Below are positions 10,478 through 21,370 of a DNA stretch of 64,000 bases, piece after piece. Each line of letters opens with the position of its first letter. Within the stretch, counting starts at the first letter, position 1. This DNA is from Tritrichomonas musculus. Lineage: Eukaryota; Parabasalia; Tritrichomonadida; Tritrichomonadidae. The notes under the pieces are model-generated. The model did not search any database. It was not told the origin of the DNA and saw nothing but the letters and a program-made list of their open reading frames with translations. The stretch lies in NCBI GenBank assembly GCA_039105265.1, contig JAPFFF010000015.1, forward strand, positions 1,612,001 to 1,676,000. The letters run 5' to 3'. A program made the translations under genes and the position numbers.

Positions 10478-12221
10478 TACCCTGATCTCGCTTAAAATGG
10501 TAATTTTGTAAAAATTTTACGGTTAACTTTAATTTTTCATTTTTGTTAACCAATTTTATAATTATATTTGGTGAAGTTTTTTAATTAGGTTAACCAATTA
10601 TACGGTTTTTGTAATGGCCAAAAAAAATTTATTAATCTATCTATATTAGCTTTTGCTTCTTGCAAATTCTTGATGCTCGAATCTCCAGAAATCAATTTTT
10701 CGAAGGTATTTGAATCTCAAAACTATTGAATTCTCATTGATGTTCAAATCTCTATTATCCTCAATTCTCAAAGTTGATATCTCTTATACTCAGATTTCTC
10801 TTATATTCAGACCTTTCTTATATTCAGATCTCTCTTATATTCAGATTTTTCTTTTATTTAAATCTCACATTATACTCATATTTCTCAAATTCTCAAATTT
10901 CTCTTATTCTGCAATCAATTTCATACTCGAATCTTTTCTCTACTCAAACATCTTTGATTCTCTAAATAATTTAATACTCAAGTATCTCTTATACTCAATT
11001 CTCTCCTATTTCCTGATCAATATCTTACTCAAATCTCTATCATTATCAGATCTCTCTTTTGCTCAAGTCTCTTTTATTCTCAAATCAATTTATCACTCAG
11101 GTATCTTTTATACTAAATCTCTTTTATATTATATTCTCACATAATGCTCAAAATTTAGATATTTCTTATTTTTTTCATAAAAGAACTCAAAAACAACAAT
11201 ATATTTTATTGAAATGTTATAGTTTCTTTATATAATCTAGAAATGATGATGTTTATACTTGATATATGAATAACTTCCAGATTTCTCTAATTTTCGTGAA
11301 AAATATCGTTCACAGCTTAATTTCCAGCATCAATGATCGCTAAATAATATTTCAAAAATTCGCATTCTCTTATATAGATGATGGTTTCTTCTATAGATTT
11401 TACATGACCAAATTAGTTATCAAAAAGTTTCCTATCCGTTTATTTATCTTAAGAAGAAAACTTATTTTAGGAGAACATAATAACTTCAAATAATCATGAA
11501 TCAGAATTTATAAAAAAAGCAAAGTTAAACAATTCGAATAAGCTATTATCCAAAGCAAAACTTTCGAAATTGCATTCAAATATTGATTGGAAAGATATCA
11601 AAAATAGTCGAATACTTGGAAAATAGCTAGATTGAATATTTCAAAAGAACTATTATTAATATCGCAAGAGTTTTTTCGTGAAGTTATTTACATTTTGGTA
11701 AAACTTCAAAATATGATAATTATTTTGATTCTTTTTTCCAAAAATTTCTTTTTTAAGCTTTTATTCGCAGCGCATTCAATATAAAATCATACAATTGTTT
11801 TATATTAACACAAACTTGTCGATTTTATTAAGCTAAGCCTAATTTCCAAAGAATATAATATATAGAGAAAAAAATCACGAATTAAATAATAATCTCAAAC
11901 TATAGTATTAGGTGATATTAAATTATTCGGCTATTTAATTATTCTCATTCTTTTAGTTCTGAAAGAATATTGGTAATATTAGATTTTTATCATCATAATT
12001 TTTCTTGATATTTATATTAATTATGTATTATTAAGTATATGTAAACTTTATATTATTTTTTCTTTGATATGATCTTTTCTTTTTGAATTATAGCTCTTTT
12101 TAATTTTATACGTTTTTTAAAAAATCGTTATTGACTATACAATTTTTTTCAAAAATAAAAACGTATAAAATCGTTTTTTAGAAAATACGTTTTTTTTACC
12201 AATTTAAGCGAGATCAGGGTA
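10478..12221. mobile_element. TA-target TIR element, 1.74 kb
   Basis: TACCCTGATCTCGCTTAAA starts at 10478 and its reverse complement ends at 12221. After this 19-bp block both arms continue TGGTAA with one difference before it. The outermost TA at each end is the likely target duplication, as for Tc1/mariner-type elements. The interior has no transposase and is largely a 17-bp-period repeat (10710-11145) plus AT-rich DNA, so it is non-autonomous or badly decayed. Confidence 0.7.
10710..11145 (+). repeat. Degenerate 17-bp tandem repeat (TCTCTTATACTCAGATT type)
   Basis: The clearest copies (about 10780-10870) are phased at 17 bp: TCTCTTATACTCAGATT, TCTCTTATATTCAGACC, TTTCTTATATTCAGATC and so on. 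Copies on either side are diverged. Because the unit lacks stops in one frame, a spurious 144-codon ORF of Leu/Ser/Ile repeats runs through it. Confidence 0.75.
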
Positions 12222-12312
12222 TTTTCAAATAGATCAAACTTTTTTTTTTCAGGATTTGTATTTTCATATAAACATTAAAATAATGAAAATACATCAGTAA
12301 AATAAACATTAT

Positions 12313-12502
12313 AATTGGATACTTCAACACAAATCTTTAACTTAAAATTATATTTATATAGAGTCAACAACACATCAGTAAAATAGACATATTGAATGCA
12401 ATTAGATTTATTATTGCTTTTTTTCTGATATTAATGAGTTAATTATAGTAAAAATAAAGTATCCAATAAAATATTAATTGGATACTTCAACACAAATCTT
12501 TG
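12313..12502 (+). repeat. 26-bp direct repeat pair
   Basis: AATTGGATACTTCAACACAA plus ATCTTT occurs at 12313-12338 and again at 12476-12501, 163 bp apart. An inverted half-copy (AAGTATCCAAT) precedes the second, and ACATCAGTAAAATA is also duplicated (about 12283 and 12370). This may be an internal duplication or a remnant element. Confidence 0.6.
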
Positions 12503-12835
12503 AATAAAATACTAAATAAAAAAGCAGTTTTATGCCTACAAAAAGTGACAGCTTTTTCAAAAAGTCGAAAATGGACACTCAATTCACTGGATACAAAAGC
12601 CTAGGTTGAATAAACTTGTTTTTTAATCTAAACTTTAGCACTGTTTTCAAATAAGTATATCTTTTTATAAACATAATATTAAGCTTTTCTAAAATATATT
12701 TTTTTAAGAGTAATTAAATAAATATAAACTTTGATTTTTTAAGTGTGCGTGTAAACTATTGAAATTATTTCTGAGGATTTTCTTTGAAAAAATATAAAAA
12801 AAATAATTTTGTAACAAAAAGTTTAAAATTTTTAT

Positions 12836-13024
12836 ATGAAGAAAGCAATTCTAACAAACGATGAAAAAGCAAGAATAATCGAATTATATGGGAAACATCC
12901 AAAGCAATGGACCTTTATATCTTTTTTAATGGGGAAACCATAATCAACGATAAGAAACTAGTACACAAGATACAAAATGACTGGAAATTTTGAAGAAAAA
13001 AGAGGAAACCTCCAATTTCCCAAG

Positions 13025-13120
<96 letters not shown>

Positions 13121-13200
13121 AAGAAGTTGTCAGTTATTTTGAAAAATCGCCAGAGAGTACACTACGTGAAGCTCTGAAACACATAATTTGTATAGGACAA
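12836..13200 (+). pseudogene. Transposase N-terminal (helix-turn-helix) relic
   Basis: ATG 12836 opens a frame reading MKKAILTNDEKARIIELYGK, then HPKQWTFISFLMGKP, TAA, STIRN, TAG, YTRYKMTGNFEEKRGN and LQFPK, ending in the poly-A tract. After the tract, VVSYFEKSPESTLREALKH is readable. Start, helix spacing and the RYKMTGN linker resemble the DNA-binding domain of Tc1/mariner/pogo transposases. The two stops sit where Gln and Trp would be likely. No catalytic domain remains. Confidence 0.6.
13025..13119 (+). repeat. Uninterrupted run of 95 A
   Basis: A pure A homopolymer of 95 bases inside the transposase relic. The 66-codon poly-lysine ORF across it is an artefact. It could be a slippage expansion of a short A-run or an assembly feature. 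Confidence 0.95.
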
Positions 13201-13241
13201 ATTTTGAATAATTTTTTTTTTTTTAAGAAATTTACAAATTA

Positions 13242-14045
13242 GAGTCCCACAAAGAAGTCTCAGATTGCCCAGAAAGCATAGGTTATTTATAGATATTTAT
13301 ACATTTACAATAAACCTAACTTTCTCAATAAACCTCTTTTTTTTGTGGATAATACAAGATTTACGTAGAAATAATTACATTTTCAAAATAACCTAAGGTA
13401 TTTCATGAACATAAGGTTTACTGATTACTTCAATTATATACGAATATATTATATTTATATAAAAATTGTAGATTTCTATGATAAACCTTAGATTTCAAAA
13501 TAAACCTGAGGTTTCCAAAATAAATTGAATGGTTTATTCATAATGAAAAAGTTCGATTGAAACGTACATTTTTTTATAATCATCAACTTTTTTGGTTCCA
13601 AAATCATTTAATCATTATTTTTTTGCTTTAGCTGACATTATGAACTTTTAATTATTGCTTTTTTATATTTTTGTAAGATTTTTTGAGTAAATGAATAATG
13701 ATATCATATATTAAATGCTTTTTTATGCTTAAAGAGAATCTTGTAAAGAGATCAAATGCAATATATGTATTTTTATATATTGCTTGATAGTTTACATAAT
13801 TCGAATCATTAGATAAAATTTCGTATTCAAAATTTTATTTTGGAAATCTCAGGTTTTATTGAAAAAATGAATATTTCTTTGAAAAAGTTATGTTATTCAT
13901 AACATTCTGAATTTCATGATAAACTTGAGGTTCTTTGTTAACCTATGCTTATTCATAAAAAATAAATGTTTATATGTTAGTCTTATATATATATATATGA
14001 AAATGTATTCATTTACTGGCAACCTGAGACTTCTTTGTGGGACTC
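13242..14045. mobile_element. 804-bp MITE-like TIR element with GAGTCCCAC ends
   Basis: The left end GAGTCCCACAAAGAAGTC continues for ~30 bp and is mirrored, with two differences, at the right end (to 14045). TA flanks both sides (13240-13241 and 14046-14047). The interior carries at least eight scattered copies, in both orientations, of a motif like AATAAACCTNAGGTTT and no ORF. It lies nested inside the Tc1-like element at 12725-14198, so it is the younger insertion. Confidence 0.8.
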
Positions 14046-14198
14046 TATTATATTAATTCAATTTTTGATAAATATGATATTAATAACCGTAATTAAATAT
14101 GGCGTGTAAAATTTCGGTTTATCAGAAATGCTTTTAAAAAAAAAAATAAAATTAAAAGGTTAATTTTTTACACACCAACTAAAAAAAAACAAAGTTTA

Positions 14199-15534
14199 AT
14201 ATTCAGGTATGCCTTTCGGAAGTCCAGGGTTAACTCGGATAAATAAACGGTCTTCCTCTGAATTATTCCTCGAACTTTTTTCGAGAAAAAGATTTTACTC
14301 TAACGTTTTTTTTTAGTTCACATTTCTTTACTCGGGTGAATTTTCACTTTTTTACCCGAAAAACTCGAACTTAAAGTTAATTGAAAAATAATAAAAAAAT
14401 AATCATTATTCTTTTTCAAAATGAATCATTATGCTGGAAATAGTTGTATCAATAAAATGTATATGTGTCTGATTTTTATTAAAAAAGTGAAAAAGATAGA
14501 AAATATCATTAAAAAATCAATTTTATTTTGCAATATTTTGGATTTATTATTATAAAATGATAAATATCAAGGCCTGTAAAAATGAAAGTAGTATCTTGCT
14601 TCTATTCATGAGTTTTGTTAAAATGTCCGACAGATATTTCCGTGTCAGACAGAACTGTAGACACTAAACCGTTTATAATTTTTTCAAAATTTTGATTTCG
14701 AAAAACGATTGATTTTGAATATTTTATATTTATTGTTTGAATTTTTATTAAGCACAAATATAATAAGATTTTTAATCTATTAGATTTATCATAATTATTG
14801 TTTTAAATGAGAAATTTATGTTTTTTAAAATCAGAATTGAGAACTTTACATGAATTCCTCTCAATTTCAAATCTTTCTTTTCTCTCCAAATTCATAACAA
14901 ATTTTTGAAATATTGATAAAATCATCGTTATTATATATGCATTTTCTGATGGCTAAATTTCACTGAATTTGGTGCGCTACATTTTTCGTAATAGAAATAT
15001 GATTTACTTATTTTTGTTAATTTTTTAAAAAATATAAATTTCTAATGATGATTATCAATATCCAATAGGATATTTTATGTTTTGGAGCTTCATTTCATCA
15101 AATGATCAAAAAATTACATATCATTTTTTATTTACAATAGCTAAGTCCAACTTTATTAGGCAATAAATTCCAATTTATACCAATCAAAAATCAAATATAT
15201 GATATTTTTTATGATATAAATGATTAATAAAATGCTTTTTATAGAAAAGTTTTAACAAAATTATCCAAGGTTAAAAATTTGCCTATTACGATCAGTATTT
15301 GAATTCAAAAGTCATCATTTTTTATAGTAATATCTTGTTTTCTAGCGCATTAAATATATCATAATTAATAGTTTAAATTTATTATCTGTTATTAAGTAAA
15401 ATATTTTAATTATAATCATATCTATTACAAATTCGCTAGTTTCGACTCTTCTTGTCAGACAGATATTTCTGAGGTCTTTATGAGAATTTTTTTTCGAACT
15501 TGAAACCTCGGGTATCCTAGAGATTTACTCGTTT
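14199..15534. other. Non-coding mobile-element debris
   Basis: No gene recognised. CTCGAAC/TTTTTTCGAG and ACTCGGGTGAA/TTCAC...ACCCG hairpins lie at 14268-14370. GTCAGACAGA motifs occur at about 14650 and 15449. The latter sits in a GC-richer patch ahead of the lone inverted-repeat end at 15535-15625. Confidence 0.4.
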
Positions 15535-15625
15535 TCATATTTAAGAAATATTTGAGTGCAATTTTATGAAAAAGTTTACGATGTCGACCGTTTTTTCTGA
15601 TGTTTACTCGTTTATCGTCTTACTA
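15535..15625 (-). repeat. Lone TIR of the GTCGACCGGTTT MITE family
   Basis: On the minus strand this reads TAGTAAGACGATAAACGAGT and onward through ACATCAG and GGTCGACATC. It matches the left end of the complete MITE at 15848-16158. Its partner end to the left was not found, so the copy is truncated. Confidence 0.65.
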
Positions 15626-15847
15626 CACTTAGTTAACTAAGGTGGCAGTTAATTAACTCGTCTGAAAGTTCGTTTCTTTATCTCAAACTTCGTTATTTCC
15701 TTTCAAACTTTCTTTTTGCTTTTCAAACTTTCTTAGTTTGTCTGAAACTTTCTTAGTTTCTCTCAATCATATTAAATGGAAACTTTTTGGGAAATGATAT
15801 TTTCAATATACAGATTATTTTTATTCAAATTAAAAAAATTTGAATTA

Positions 15848-16158
15848 TAGTAAGACGATAAACGAGTAAACATCAGAAAAACCGGTCGACATCTTAAACT
15901 TTTTAATAAAATCGCACTCAAATATTTCATAAAGATGTTCAAAATTGAATGAAAAATGATATTGAAAAGGCTCTCAAATATAACTCAAATATCTTTTTAA
16001 AAAGTTCTAAAAAATTTTTAAAATTTTATAATGTCTACCGGTTTTTGAATAAGAATCATAGAAAAGTATTCCGAGTATTTCTATGAGTTTAATGAAAAAG
16101 TTGATGATGTCGACCAGTTTTTCGTGATGTCGACCGGTTTATCGTCAAACTATATTAT
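15848..16158. mobile_element. Complete ~311-bp MITE (GTCGACCGGTTT family)
   Basis: Inverted arms of ~90 bp: the left begins TAGTAAGACGATAAACGAGT at about 15848; the right ends GGTTTATCGTCAAACTA at about 16156. Both carry GTCGACNNGTTT blocks. TA lies outside both ends. Non-coding. A third copy of the same end is at 15535-15625. It is nested just inside the left arm of the 3.85-kb element. Confidence 0.75.
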
Positions 16159-16209
16159 CCTTATTATTTAATTCAATTTTTTCTAACTATATAAATAAAT
16201 TTATTTATA

Positions 16210-18406
16210 GGTGGGCCACTTTTTTTTTGACTTTAAAAAAGTTCTTTTTTTCTTCGAATTTTAAGAATTATTCAGCAATTTCATAATATATATTTATATA
16301 ACACATATATGATAAGATGCAGTTGTTAAATTAAGTTTTGAACTAATATTCATCAACTTTTTTTTTATTACATGATATGCAATATCACAAGTTCAAATGA
16401 ATTAAAATACATATTTCTATTATTTTATGATATTATCTATGTCATACATCAAGAATGTCCTGGAAACAATATAAAATAATTAATAGATTTCTCTAAAAAG
16501 TTAAAATAAAAGGTATTTTTAATTTTCAGAAGTATATAAAAAAATTGAATGTTTTCTTTTTTGATATTTAGTTTCTTCATCGCCCAGGCTTTTTATTGAT
16601 ATAGTTAGTTATAACACAACTTCAAAGATAAAGGTTAGTTGGGAAAACATATTCAAAAAGTTGAATTAGTTAACGGAATGATTCAATTTTGGAGCCACTT
16701 GGTAAGAAATTATAAACGGTCAAACAATAAATTTGGTATAGATAAAGGTAAATTAAAATTAGATATATGTCCTAGAATATTGGACCTTTATTAAAAAATC
16801 ATAAAAAATTAAAATCAGCTTTTTTTTATTTAATTTTCTCTCAATTTATAAAAATAGCTTTCAAATATTTTTTATATTTTTCCCTTATTGAAATTTTGAG
16901 ATTTTTAGAAAAAGCAATATCTTAATTTAAATTTAATTAATCTATATTAATATTATAATTTCATAATAGAATTATATATTAAAAATATATATAAATGAGA
17001 TATTTCATTTTAAATTTAAAAAGCAAAGATAATCAAAATAAAAATTATTTTATATTTATTTGAATTTTTAAAATTTCAAAAAAAAACTAAGTTTTAATAA
17101 AAATTATAAATATAGCAATTTAAATAGAAATAAACATAATATATTTTTATTATAATATTATAAACATAAATATAATAGTAAATAATATTTTAAAATATTT
17201 ATAATAAATCATATACTAATAAAATTTCAAAATCATTATAATCGAATAATTGATTATTTCTAACTTTTTCAAAACGAATTTTTATAGCATACTTCAATTG
17301 TTATATTCAAAATTTTAGGTATAGAAAAAATCATTTATTTCTTTTTATATTTTGTCTTTGATTATAATCAACAAGATATAACTTTAAACAAAATTAAATT
17401 AAACAATTAATTTAAAATTAAAATAGATATTTTTATTCTTAATAAATGAAATTTTCTTATATAAATTGAATGATCTTTTTAAATTCTTTTAATTTTGAGA
17501 AAATTATTTCAAATATTTTTGAAAGATTTTATCTATAGTGTTCCAAAAAAAGATTGATAGGAAATATATTCAATACCTGATCTCACTATTCAATTTCAAA
17601 TTTTTTGTTTCTGAAAAATATTTTACATTCTCAGAAAAAAATACGGTTTAAATCAATCTTTTTTTGGCAATTCAAAAAGTGGTTTTTTTATTAAAATCTA
17701 AACTAATTTCTCCTGTGAATTATGCAACCTTTTCCTTCCAGATCCAAGTTTTAAAGCATATTTCTTCCTTGTGCAGTTGTTTGCTTCATTTTAACTATTT
17801 ATATTGAAAAATAAAGAAATTCTGTTTTTATGTTAAGCTCGGATTTTTCCAAAAAAGTAATTCACCACTACACTTACATAATATTCGGTATGAATCCTAA
17901 GTTTCTGAGGTATTCTTTGTTGATTTTTGAACGATATTTTTCCTTGAATCTATTTGGTAGCTGCTTTCATGCAATTGACACTCTCTGGTTGTTTTTATGT
18001 CGTTTGAGTTTATATTCCTCGTCTTAAATTGTATCTACGGTTGATATTTTTTGGAAGAACATCCGTTTCAATGCCGATATTTTTTTCTCAAAAATGCAAT
18101 TTTATTGAATTGGAAAAGAAAATTCTGAGAATTGGAAAACTCTCTCAATTATTATTGAATGATCTAATTGAGAAAAAATTCTCAATTTTTGGTATGTTGT
18201 TCGTTATTTTCTCTCAATTTTCCTATCAATCTTTTTTTGGACGACTATATACTATTTGAATAGTTTACAAAAAAAATATGAAAATTTAAATTATTCATAA
18301 AAACTTTATCTTTAATATTTATGAACTATAATTAATATTTTATTTTATTATTATATGTAATCTATCTAATGGTGCAAAAGTTATAAAAATTCATTGGTGG
18401 CCCACC
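16210..18406 (-). mobile_element. 2.2-kb TA-target element with GGTGGGCCAC ends, Tc1-like relic inside
   Basis: GGTGGGCCAC at 16210 and GTGGCCCACC ending at 18406 are exact inverted ends flanked by TA on both sides. Between about 17600 and 18060 the minus strand carries broken coding with KLGSGRKRLHNSQEKLV and IPQKLRI fragments, like the linker after the paired DNA-binding domain of Tc1 transposases. The long middle is AT-rich and unreadable. Short plus-strand ORFs at 17830-18259 are shadows. Confidence 0.65.
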
Positions 18407-19572
18407 TATATTTATTTACATAAACTTCAATAATTCATAAACTTTAGATGAAATTTAAGATTTACTGGATTGTAAATATTGTAAATCAAAAGAATTTATA
18501 TCTGAATTTGTCTATCAAATCAATTTCAAATAAGATAATTAATCAAAAACATATAAAACGCTATCATTTTTCTAAAAAAGTAAGCATTATTATTTTAATA
18601 TAGCAATATCTTTTATTAAATATTTACTTCATCACAATGTTTATAGATTCAAATAGAGTTTTTCAGAATTATCGGTTAGTTTTCAAATTTGAATGCTTCA
18701 TTCAATTTCCTTTCAATTTTTTGAGGCAAACATGCAAGGTAGTCGTTTCTCGTGCACTAAAAGATTTCAAAGTTTCTTATTTCCAAAAAAATATTCTTAT
18801 GGTCGTATATCATATGAATTTAGGATTCTTTATTCTTCAATTTCTTTTTGGAAGAAAATTAGTTAATATTATTTTAGAAAAATTTCTCCATATTTTTACT
18901 TTAGTAATCTGATGATTTGCTTCTAGTGTTGAAAGAAAATGAACAAATAGTGCCTAATTTACTTTTTATTAAATTTTTGAAAAAGATACTGAATCTTTAA
19001 TGCAAAAAATGTATTAAAATCTCCTTAATTTTTATATATGATTCATATAAAAATATTTAATTACAGAAATATATACATAAATTAAATAAATGTATTTAAT
19101 ATAATTATAATGTTCATTATCGATCAGCATATTTCATTAACATCAGTTTATTTTTGAAATTATTTGAACATGCACTAAATATACAGTTTATTTTATTACA
19201 GAAAAGCTGATATTATACATTTTTTTTTTAATGGAAATAAAAATCTTTTTATATTTTGAATAGTTTATATTTATATTTTTCTGCGCAAAAAGCGGTTGGA
19301 AAAACTTTAGATTCAAATTTGGAAATTATTTGAAAGGTTTTCTGATGACTTAATTAAGTCATCATAAGGAAGTTTGAAAGAAAATAAGAAAGTTCACTTT
19401 CCTAAGAAAGTTTGGAAGCGGATAACAAAGTTTGAGATAAAACAAGAAAGTTTGAGAGGAGTAAATTAATAGGTCACCTTAGTCTATTTTTTTTCTGAAT
19501 TTTATACAACAAATTTTTTTTAATAAAAAAGCATTTATTAGGATAAAAAAATATATTATTACCATTATAATA

Positions 19573-20607
19573 ACCCTGTTCAAATGGGATTTTTTTGATT
19601 TTTGGGATGAGCATTTTTTTGGAATTTGGGATTTCTAAAAAAAAAAAAAAAAAAAAAAAAGCAATTATTTGACCTTTTTTGATCGTATATTGTTATCAAA
19701 TATTGACCAAATAAGTTCTCATTAGAAAAATAAGAGAAATCTAATATTACCCATAAAAGCTTTTCTATCCTTCATCCAATGATGCTTTGTTTACAAAATC
19801 AATCCCTTTGATGATGTTTCGAGCGATTCTTGCTTGTTGGTCGATAATTTTGAAATTCCACGATCCAATATAATATACACTATCAATTCCATGCTCGATT
19901 TTTTTTTTTTATTCTTTTACGCATTTGTCTAGTTTTATAAAATAGTGTTAGATTGCATTAATTCTTATTCCTTCATCTGTTTTTTTCAATATTTTTTTTT
20001 ATGTTTTTGAAAAGTGTAAACCTATGAAAAGTAAAATATATAAACGTTTTTTTACAAAAAATTTAAATATATTAAAAACTATTTGTTAATTCTGATTATA
20101 TTTTTACAAAAAATGAATTACATAATGTTTTAAATAGAAAAAATCATAATGTTAGATGTTTTGAAAATTAAATAATTTGATGTTATAATGATTCTAAATA
20201 TGAATTATTCAAGAAACAATCCCTTTCAATCTTCACAATTCTTTCAAAAATATCCCAAACAGAGTTTATCAAAACAATTCAAAAAGTTTCGAAAATCCCA
20301 CTGGGATTTGTAAACTAATCAAAAAAATCCCTTTGGGATTTATAAACCATTCAAAATATCCCACAGGGATCGGTTATCCCACTTTTATCCCAGATTGAAT
20401 ACGAATACGTTATATTATTTGGGAAATGTGATATAAAATATAAAACATAGGACGATTATTTATCAAACAAAAATTTCTAGAAAAAATTTAAAAAATACAT
20501 AAAAAAATTTTATATAATAATATTTTAAACACTTTTTTATCCCAAGGGATTTTTTTTTTATCCCAGGATTTCGGTTATCCCAGCGGTTTATCCCATTTGA
20601 ACAGGGT
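19573..20607. mobile_element. 1.03-kb TA-target element with ATCCCA/TGGGAT subterminal repeats
   Basis: ACCCTGTTCAAATGGGAT at 19573 is mirrored by ATCCCATTTGAACAGGGT ending at 20607, with TA on both sides. Many copies of GGGATTT and ATCCCA cluster in both subterminal zones (19588-19636, 20295-20395, 20537-20597), a pattern typical of transposase-binding subterminal motifs. At 19750-19905 the minus strand has a coding-like relic (IEHGIDSVYYIGSWNFKI, then IARNIIKGIDFVNKASLDEG) of unknown family. A 20-A run is at 19638-19660. Confidence 0.75.
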
Positions 20608-21079
20608 TAATTATAATGTTAAATATATATAATATTTATATGCTTACCGATTATTAAGTTAATTAATACTTAAAAAAGAGTTATTTATTTAGATAAAATA
20701 ATATATATCATATATCAGTATTTGAGAATACTGTTAATTTTGTTATTATATCCATATTTTTTTTGCCTTTATCAATAATAAGTCAATATATATTATAAAA
20801 TATGTAAAAATACAAATATGAAAAGCATGTTTTAAACTAAAAATATATGATTCATTAATATTATAATGGAATATTAATGAAAATTGTTTTTGAATTTTTC
20901 ATAAAATTCAATAATATAATAAAATCCTATATTATTAAAAAATTTTGTTATTTGTATTTAATATGTTTTTTCATTGATTATTAATAAAAACTTTTTTATC
21001 TCCCAATTTTAATAAAACTTTCAAAATATTGAATTAATTCAATTATTGAAAATATTGATTTAGAAAAAAATTCAAATAA
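20608..21079. other. AT-rich intergenic, nothing recognised
   Basis: Almost entirely A and T. No ATG lies in frame with the downstream Myb gene, and no GTATGT-like 5' splice site was seen. Confidence 0.5.
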
Positions 21080-21370
21080 AATTTTGCTTATTACAACACT
21101 AAAACGACTACAAATTCGCAAAACAATCCGAATCCTAATCAGCCGATTTTAGTTACTGTAGGTCTTTCGTATGTTACTGAGTATGACGAAAATATCGGCG
21201 AAGAGAAACTAACTATTCTTGAATCAGCTCTAACTGATTTTTTATTAGGAAAAAAATCTATATTTGAAACCGCACAAATTTTTCAGTCTACAATTAAGAC
21301 GACCAAGCCTCTTGATCGAATTGCAACTATCCTTCAGACGCCTGATGTACCTATACCTAATTTTTCAGGA

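Larger units (their letters stand above)
12725..14198 (+). mobile_element. Tc1/mariner-like element with nested insertion, decayed
   Basis: Similar ends, AACTTTGATTTTTTAAG at the left and the inverse CAAAGTT at the right, with a shared GTGTGYGTGTAAA-like block further in, define imperfect inverted repeats of ~50 bp flanked by TA (12725-12726 and 14197-14198). Inside, from 12836, are the N-terminal helix-turn-helix remains of a transposase, then a 95-A run, then a complete smaller TIR element. Most of the transposase is missing. Confidence 0.55.
15636..19483. mobile_element. 3.85-kb element with long TIRs built of CTCAAACTTTCTT subrepeats
   Basis: ACTAAGGTG at 15636 and CACCTTAGT ending at 19483 open a pair of ~140-bp inverted arms. 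Each arm consists of phased subrepeats like TCTCAAACTTTCTTATTT (left about 15660-15770, right about 19360-19460). The interior is filled by two other complete elements (15848-16158 and 16210-18406) and AT-rich DNA. No transposase of its own is recognisable. The right arm includes a 22-bp perfect palindrome centred at 19353. Confidence 0.65.

Noticed and set aside
10710-11144. 144-codon Leu/Ser/Ile-rich ORF
   Set aside because: Follows a 17-bp tandem repeat; no homology-like features.
12977-13177. Poly-lysine ORF
   Set aside because: Product of the A95 run.
17830-18912. Plus-strand ORFs of 65, 76 and 91 codons
   Set aside because: AT-rich shadows; the minus strand carries the more protein-like Tc1 remnants for part of this stretch, and none has an ATG in good context plus family motifs.
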